34,838 nucleotides of DNA, taken from NCBI GenBank assembly GCA_018644665.1, contig JABGQA010000059.1:1-34838 (forward strand), written 5' to 3'. Below, piece by piece: positions 30,295-34,838 of this stretch. Position 1 is the stretch's first letter. Each line of letters starts with the position of its first letter. The notes below the pieces were generated by a model. The model worked only from the letters and a program-made list of their open reading frames with translations. It was not told where the DNA came from and searched no databases. This DNA comes from Candidatus Poribacteria bacterium (GTDB lineage Bacteria > Poribacteria > WGA-4E > GCA-2687025). Made by a program: the position numbers and the translations under genes.

Positions 30295-32877
30295 ATGAAG
30301 CCGATCCGGTCGTACCGCAGCATACCCAGCATCCCCGACGAACTCGACGGTCTGCGGGAATTGGCCGGCTCCTTCTGGTGGCACTGGAACCACTCGACGA
30401 CGGCGCTGTTCCGCGACATCGACCCGGCGACGTGGTCGGAGACGAACCACAACCCCGTGGCCATGCTCGCCCGCTTGAGCCGCGAGCAACTCGACGCGTT
30501 GGCGTGCGACGACGCGTTCCGGTTTCGTCTCCGGCGAGAGGTCGAGCGATACGCCGAGTACACGGCGCGGCCGGTTTGGCTGGGAGAGTCGGCCACGGCC
30601 GAGGATGTCGACACGACCGTCGCGTACTTCTGCGCGGAGTACGGCATCGCCGAGTTCTTCCGCATCTACTCCGGCGGCTTGGGGGTTCTGGCGGGGGATC
30701 ACCTGAAGGCGGCGAGCGACCTTGGCGTGCCGCTTGTGGCCGTGGGGCTGTTCTACCATCGCGGCTACTTCCAGCAACGACTGACCCCGGACGGCTGGCA
30801 ACAGGAGGCGTACCCCTACAACGACCCCGCCCAACTGCCCATGACGGAACTGCGCGATGGCGACAAGCCACTCAGGCTGAGCCTCACGGTGGGCGGCGCC
30901 GAGGTCCATGCGGGGGCTTGGCGCGCCAACGTCGGCCGCACGACGCTGTATCTTCTCGACACGAACATCGAGGAGAACCCGAGTCACCTGCGCGCGATCA
31001 CCGACCGTCTCTACGGCGGGGACGAAGACCATCGGCTGAGGCAGGAGCTTGTGCTCGGCATCGGCGGGGTGCGCCTGCTCGAGGCGCTCGGGCAGACGCC
31101 GACGGTGTTCCACATCAACGAGGGGCACGCGGCGTTCCTGACGGTCGAACGCGTGCGGCAATCCGTCGCGGCCGGGATGGACATCAACACGGCGTTCGAG
31201 ATCGTGCGTTCATCCAACGCGTTCACGACGCATACGCCTGTGCCGGCCGGGAATAAGGTGTACGAGACGGACCTCGTGCGGCCGCACCTCATGCCGTATC
31301 TGGACGAACTTGGCGTCTCGTGGTCGGACTTCCTCGCGCTCGGGCAGGTCACGCGTGGCGAGGGGGGCTTCGGCATGACCACATTCGCGTTGCGGTCGTC
31401 CGGGGCCGCGAACGGCGTCAGCCGTCTTCATGGGGCGGTGTCCCGGGCCATGTGGCACAAGGCCTGGGGCGAAACGCCCGTCGACGAGGCACCCATATCG
31501 CACGTCACCAACGGCGTACACACGCCGACCTGGGTGGGCCGGGAAGTAGCCGACCTGTACGACCTGTACGTCGGGCCGCGGTGGCGCGCCGCGCCGCAAG
31601 AGGCCGAGACGTGGGAGCGCGTGGCGAGCATCCCAGACGCCGAGATGTGGAGAGGACACGTCCGTGCGCGCGAGCGTCTTGTCACGTTCGCACAGCGTGA
31701 TCTCGCACGCGGCCTCAAGGCGCGTCGGGCGCCCGCGAGCGAGATACGCGAGGCGTCGTCCATACTCGATCCGCGAGCGCTGACGATCGGCTTCGCCCGG
31801 CGGGCCGCGACGTACAAGCGCCTCACGATGCTGCTGAGAGACCCCGATAGGCTCCGCGCCCTGCTGACGAACCCCGAGCGGCCCGTGCAGTTCCTTATCG
31901 CCGGGAAGGCGCACCCGGACGACCACGGCGGCAAGGAAGAGATCCAGCGCGTCGTGCGCTTTGCGCAGGAGGCCGGTGTGCACCGGAGCGTCGTGTACAT
32001 CGAGAACTACAGCATCCACGTCGGCCGGCTGATGACGGCGGGAGTGGACGTGTGGCTGAACACCCCGCGCCGTCCGCACGAGGCCAGCGGCACGAGTGGC
32101 ATGAAGGCCGCGATGAACGGCATCCCCAACCTTAGCGTGCTCGACGGGTGGTGGGCGGAAGCGTACGACGACATCCGTGACGCCGGGCGGGATCCCGTGG
32201 GTTGGGCGATAGACGGCACCGCCGAGGGCGCCACGAACGACGACGACCTCGATGCGCAGGACGCGGACACCCTCTACGGCATCCTCGAACGCGAGGTCGT
32301 CCCCGAGTTCTACGACCGGGATTCACACGACGTGCCGCGTGCGTGGGTCGGCCGCATGAAGCGATCCGTGCAGGAACTCGCGCATGTCTTCAGCAGCCAC
32401 AGGATGGTCGCGGACTACGTAGAACACGCGTACCTGCCGCTCGCGCGACGACGACGCCATCTGGAAGCGGACGACGCCCGTGTCGCGCGGGAACTTGCGG
32501 CGTGGAAGCGCCGCGTGCGCGAGGGCTGGGAAGACGTGCGCATCGTCGACGCCACGATCGACGCGCCGGAATCCGTCCCCGCGGGATCGGCGCTGGACGC
32601 GCGTGTATCGCTCGATCTGGGTGGACTCGATGCCGCGGACGTTCGCGTCGAGGTGGCCGTCGGCAAGATGGACATCATCGACATCCAGGCGCCCCTGGAG
32701 AGCGTCGCGTACACCGAGCTGACGTGTCGTAGCGCGCCTGGGGACGCCGGCACGACCCTGTTCGAGGGGTCGTTCTCATCCACCTTGAGCGGTCACCTGG
32801 GCGTCACCGTCCGCGTAACGCCGTCTCACGCCGACATCGCTACGCCGGTAGAGATGGGTCTCGCTTTGTGGGCGTAG
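30295..32877 (+). CDS. glgP: Alpha-glucan (glycogen) phosphorylase, DUF3417-containing type
   Basis: An 860-aa GT35 enzyme that releases glucose-1-phosphate from glycogen or maltodextrin with phosphate and PLP. The N-terminal DUF3417 part is at about 1-110 (LAGSFWWHWN). The catalytic body follows with YSGGLGVLAGDHLKAASDLG, HINEGHAAF and TTHTPVPAGN. The PLP-site segment is EASGTSGMKAAMNG, with the lysine at K604. A C-terminal beta domain ends GHLGVTVRVTPSH...GLALWA, as in the actinobacterial/thermophile branch of the family. A longer start at 30226 lies inside the phosphatase gene and is rejected; this ATG has AGGAG about ten bases upstream. The 3' end overlaps the convergent gene by 38 bases. 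Confidence 0.95.
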   Translation: MKPIRSYRSIPSIPDELDGLRELAGSFWWHWNHSTTALFRDIDPATWSETNHNPVAMLARLSREQLDALACDDAFRFRLRREVERYAEYTARPVWLGESATAEDVDTTVAYFCAEYGIAEFFRIYSGGLGVLAGDHLKAASDLGVPLVAVGLFYHRGYFQQRLTPDGWQQEAYPYNDPAQLPMTELRDGDKPLRLSLTVGGAEVHAGAWRANVGRTTLYLLDTNIEENPSHLRAITDRLYGGDEDHRLRQELVLGIGGVRLLEALGQTPTVFHINEGHAAFLTVERVRQSVAAGMDINTAFEIVRSSNAFTTHTPVPAGNKVYETDLVRPHLMPYLDELGVSWSDFLALGQVTRGEGGFGMTTFALRSSGAANGVSRLHGAVSRAMWHKAWGETPVDEAPISHVTNGVHTPTWVGREVADLYDLYVGPRWRAAPQEAETWERVASIPDAEMWRGHVRARERLVTFAQRDLARGLKARRAPASEIREASSILDPRALTIGFARRAATYKRLTMLLRDPDRLRALLTNPERPVQFLIAGKAHPDDHGGKEEIQRVVRFAQEAGVHRSVVYIENYSIHVGRLMTAGVDVWLNTPRRPHEASGTSGMKAAMNGIPNLSVLDGWWAEAYDDIRDAGRDPVGWAIDGTAEGATNDDDLDAQDADTLYGILEREVVPEFYDRDSHDVPRAWVGRMKRSVQELAHVFSSHRMVADYVEHAYLPLARRRRHLEADDARVARELAAWKRRVREGWEDVRIVDATIDAPESVPAGSALDARVSLDLGGLDAADVRVEVAVGKMDIIDIQAPLESVAYTELTCRSAPGDAGTTLFEGSFSSTLSGHLGVTVRVTPSHADIATPVEMGLALWA

Positions 32878-33439
32878 AGGGTCGGATGTCCAGCGTTTGG
32901 AAGAGGATGTCCAGCGGCGGCCGGTCGTCGAGACGATGCGCGAGCGTGTCGTCCACGAACGCATGCGCGCCGCTGTAGTCCCACGCGACGACGCGCACGC
33001 GGATGTTCGTCTGGTCGATGAGGTCGGGGAGCAGGAACACCTCGTAGATGTCCTCGGACGCGCCCGGAGCGAGTTCCATGGGGAGCGCGTTGCGGGCCAA
33101 GCTGCCGAAGATGAAGGCGTCGTCGTTGGGTTGCGGCGCAAGGGGCCGCCAGCGGCGTCCGCGGCGCAGTTCCACCACGAGACGGGCCACCGTCGCCGCG
33201 CGCTGCTCGCTCTCGTTGTACACGCGCAGCGACGCGAAGATCAGCGAGTAGCCGCCGCGTATGACGAAGCAATTCGTCCCCTCGGCGAGGAGTTCGACGC
33301 GGAGCGCGACACCCTCATGGCGGCCGTGGCGGCTGCCGCGTCGACGGCTGCGAAGATTGCCCGTCCACCAGTCCCAGGCCCAGTGCGAGAGCGACGCCAC
33401 CAGGGCGACTGCGCTCAGTATGATGGCGACCCATGTCAC
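32840..33439 (-). CDS. Hypothetical membrane-anchored protein
   Basis: A 199-aa protein without a recognised family. A single hydrophobic helix opens it (about 1-22), followed by a basic, Arg/Gly/His-rich loop and then a region of alternating beta strands (about 45-175). The latter resembles an immunoglobulin-like or DUF-type sandwich (GGYSLIFASLRVYNES, MELAPGASEDIYEVFLLP). The start chosen is a GTG at the head of the membrane helix with AGGA about ten bases upstream. A TTG thirty codons earlier (33529) would add an Arg-rich leader and is less likely. Its 3' end overlaps glgP by 38 bases on the opposite strand. Confidence 0.65.
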   Translation of the reverse strand: MTWVAIILSAVALVASLSHWAWDWWTGNLRSRRRGSRHGRHEGVALRVELLAEGTNCFVIRGGYSLIFASLRVYNESEQRAATVARLVVELRRGRRWRPLAPQPNDDAFIFGSLARNALPMELAPGASEDIYEVFLLPDLIDQTNIRVRVVAWDYSGAHAFVDDTLAHRLDDRPPLDILFQTLDIRPSTPTKRDPSLPA

Positions 33440-33551
33440 AGCACGGTATCCTGGGCGAAGGCGCGGCCACTCGGCAGGGATACGCTCCCGACGCGCGCAA
33501 TGGTACGGCGTCGATGATTCGGGCCGCAATCGGGCGTGCGTATGGTCGGGA

Positions 33552-33579
33552 TTCGTGGGCGGGCCGGATGAGATACAAT
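33552..33579 (+). promoter_or_regulatory. Weak promoter candidate for the TPR/nadC operon
   Basis: TACAAT (33574-33579) is a good -10. Sixteen bases upstream TTCGTG (33552-33557) is a poor -35. It would give a short leader of about 16-18 bases before the ATG at 33602. Confidence 0.3.
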
Positions 33580-33601
33580 CGGCCGGGTCGTGGGGAATGT
33601 C

Positions 33602-34186
33602 ATGTTGCGCGTCAGACCGCCGATCGTCACGCTGTCGCTCGTGCTGGGGCTACTCGCCTTCACATCGATCGGGTGTGACCGGCGGAAGGCTATAGACGAA
33701 TACAACCGCGGCGTCGGGTACGCGCAGGCGGGCGAGTACCCGCGCGCTATCCTGGCGTTCGAGACGGCGCTGGAACTGCGACCGAAGTTCCCCGAGGCGA
33801 ACAACAGCCTGGGATACGTCTACAACCAGCTCAAGAGCTACGACAGGGCCATCGTGCAGTTCGAGGCCGCCGCGGCGGCCGAGAAGTTCAAGGACAGGCA
33901 CCTCGCCTATCAGAACCTCGGGACGGCGTATTCCAACAACGGCCAATACGAGGAAGCCGAAGCGCCGCTTGCGAAATCCATCGAGATGCAACCCACCCCG
34001 GATGCTCACTACGCGTTGGCGCAGGTGTACGCCCTTCAGAAGAAGACGGCCTCGTGCATCGGGGCCCTGCGCGACGCGATGGCCCTGGATGCCGAGCGCA
34101 TCCGATCCGTGCCCGGAGACTCCGCCTTCGACGCGATTCGCGAGGACGCGGAATTCCGAGTGTTCGTAGGGGAGACACGGGGATGA
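33602..34186 (+). CDS. TPR-repeat lipoprotein
   Basis: A 194-aa exported protein. The hydrophobic leader ends in a lipobox-like SIGC at about residue 25, with Asp at the next position, which in E. coli would favour the inner membrane. Three tetratricopeptide repeats follow: about 32-66 (YNRGVGYAQAGEYPRAILAF), 66-100 (NNSLGYVYNQLKSYDRAIVQF) and 103-137 (YQNLGTAYSNNGQYEEAEAPL). A partial fourth precedes the C-terminus, which matches the short tail often seen after such repeats. It is a protein-binding scaffold. ATG 33602 has GGGGA six bases upstream; the in-frame GTG at 33590 is less likely. Its stop overlaps the nadC start in ATGA. Confidence 0.88.
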   Translation: MLRVRPPIVTLSLVLGLLAFTSIGCDRRKAIDEYNRGVGYAQAGEYPRAILAFETALELRPKFPEANNSLGYVYNQLKSYDRAIVQFEAAAAAEKFKDRHLAYQNLGTAYSNNGQYEEAEAPLAKSIEMQPTPDAHYALAQVYALQKKTASCIGALRDAMALDAERIRSVPGDSAFDAIREDAEFRVFVGETRG

Positions 34187-34838
34187 CTCTCGCCGCACAG
34201 AGCCCTCACGCGAATCCAACGGTACGGGCGCTGATCGAGCTCGCGTTGTCGGAAGACATCGGTAGCGGCGACATCACGTCGGACTTGACGCTCCCGAAGG
34301 ACGCGCGCGCGAAGGCGGTCATGTCGCCTCGTGAAGAGGGCGTCGCGGCGGGTTTGGGCGTCGCCGTGGCTGTCTTCGCGGCGGTCGATCCGGCCATCAC
34401 CGTGACGACGACGCACGCGGACGGCGACCCGTTCACGCCCGGCGACGTGCTAATGACCGTCGAAGGCGACGCGCGATCCGTCCTGACCGCGGAGCGCACC
34501 GCTCTGAACTTCGCCCAGATACTCAGCGGCATCGCTACGCTGACGGCAACCTACGTCGCGGCCGTCCAACCGCTGCCCGTACGCGTGGTCGACACGCGCA
34601 AGACGATTCCGGGGTGGCGCACGCTCAGCAAATACGCCGTGCGCATGGGCGGGGGTTTGAACCATCGCTTCGGTCTCTCCGACGGCGTGCTCATCAAGGA
34701 CAACCACATCGCCGTCGTCGGCTCGGTCGGAGCGGCGATCGCCGCCGCTCGCGCGGGAGCGCCTCACACGATGCGCATCGAGGTTGAGGTCGACACGCTC
34801 GACCAACTCGACCAAGCGCTGGAGGCCGGGGCCGATGT
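34183..34838 (+). CDS. nadC: Nicotinate-nucleotide pyrophosphorylase (carboxylating), 3' end outside the window
   Basis: The first 218 or so residues of quinolinate phosphoribosyltransferase, which turns quinolinate and PRPP into nicotinate mononucleotide in de novo NAD synthesis. The diagnostic segments are all present in order: ALSEDIGSGDITSDL at the N-terminus, AERTALNFAQILSGIAT, VDTRKTIPGWRTLSKYAVR, the GGGLNHRFGLSDGVLIKDNH active-site stretch and IEVEVDTLDQL. The full protein should be about 280 aa, so roughly 60 residues lie beyond the window. It starts on the ATGA that ends the TPR lipoprotein gene, so it is translationally coupled; nadA and nadB are not in view. Confidence 0.97.
   Translation, partial: MTLAAQSPHANPTVRALIELALSEDIGSGDITSDLTLPKDARAKAVMSPREEGVAAGLGVAVAVFAAVDPAITVTTTHADGDPFTPGDVLMTVEGDARSVLTAERTALNFAQILSGIATLTATYVAAVQPLPVRVVDTRKTIPGWRTLSKYAVRMGGGLNHRFGLSDGVLIKDNHIAVVGSVGAAIAAARAGAPHTMRIEVEVDTLDQLDQALEAGAD

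Overview
The window is a high-GC, gene-dense bacterial chromosome segment with about 26 protein genes and no RNA genes, IS elements or CRISPR arrays that I could see. An LptD-like outer-membrane protein with SurA/parvulin chaperones indicates a diderm. The mix of Gfo/Idh/MocA oxidoreductases, a PhyH-family dioxygenase, a mannonate-dehydratase-like enzyme and a secreted C-type lectin resembles genomes of uncultured Poribacteria, Latescibacterota and related lineages. That placement is inference from gene content only.

Layout. 1-3211 (minus): a MASE1-CHASE membrane sensor that stops just inside a PAS domain, a single-domain response regulator and a possible small membrane protein. 3212-5908 (minus): a two-gene operon of a Gfo/Idh/MocA oxidoreductase and a TPP-dependent decarboxylase-like enzyme, with a 12-bp palindrome in the promoter region. 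6090-6968 (minus): a nucleotidyltransferase. 7181-8804 (plus): a PhyH-family oxygenase with an HxG motif and a nitrilase-superfamily hydrolase. 8815-10000 (minus): a GTG-initiated ECF sigma factor coupled to a soluble acidic protein. 10439-15217 (plus): a sugar-type catabolic cluster of three Gfo/Idh/MocA proteins (two lacking the usual lysine), a DUF5990 protein and a UxuA-like protein. 15253-16395 (minus): a secreted lectin-domain protein. 16512-26540 (minus): an envelope cluster of Mfd, a tandem SurA/parvulin lipoprotein, a SurA_N-only protein and an LptD-like protein carrying parvulin modules inside it. 26633-27442 (minus): a Kv-type channel with an odd filter. 27670-32877 (plus): an MFS transporter, an ABC sugar/nucleoside permease, a dual-specificity phosphatase with a glucan-phosphatase-like signature and an alpha-glucan phosphorylase. 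32840-33439 (minus): a membrane-anchored hypothetical. 33602-34838 (plus): a TPR lipoprotein overlapping nadC, which runs off the window.

Two places stand out. First, the LptD-like protein contains two to three parvulin-like modules and lies directly downstream of two separate SurA-like genes, so the chaperone that normally helps fold LptD seems to be partly built into its client. Second, the phosphatase beside the glycogen phosphorylase matches the C-x-A-G-aliphatic-G-R active-site pattern remembered for plant and animal glucan phosphatases, which suggests a bacterial glycogen-dephosphorylation pair. Many long ORFs on the opposite strand of real genes are GC-driven shadows and are left out.
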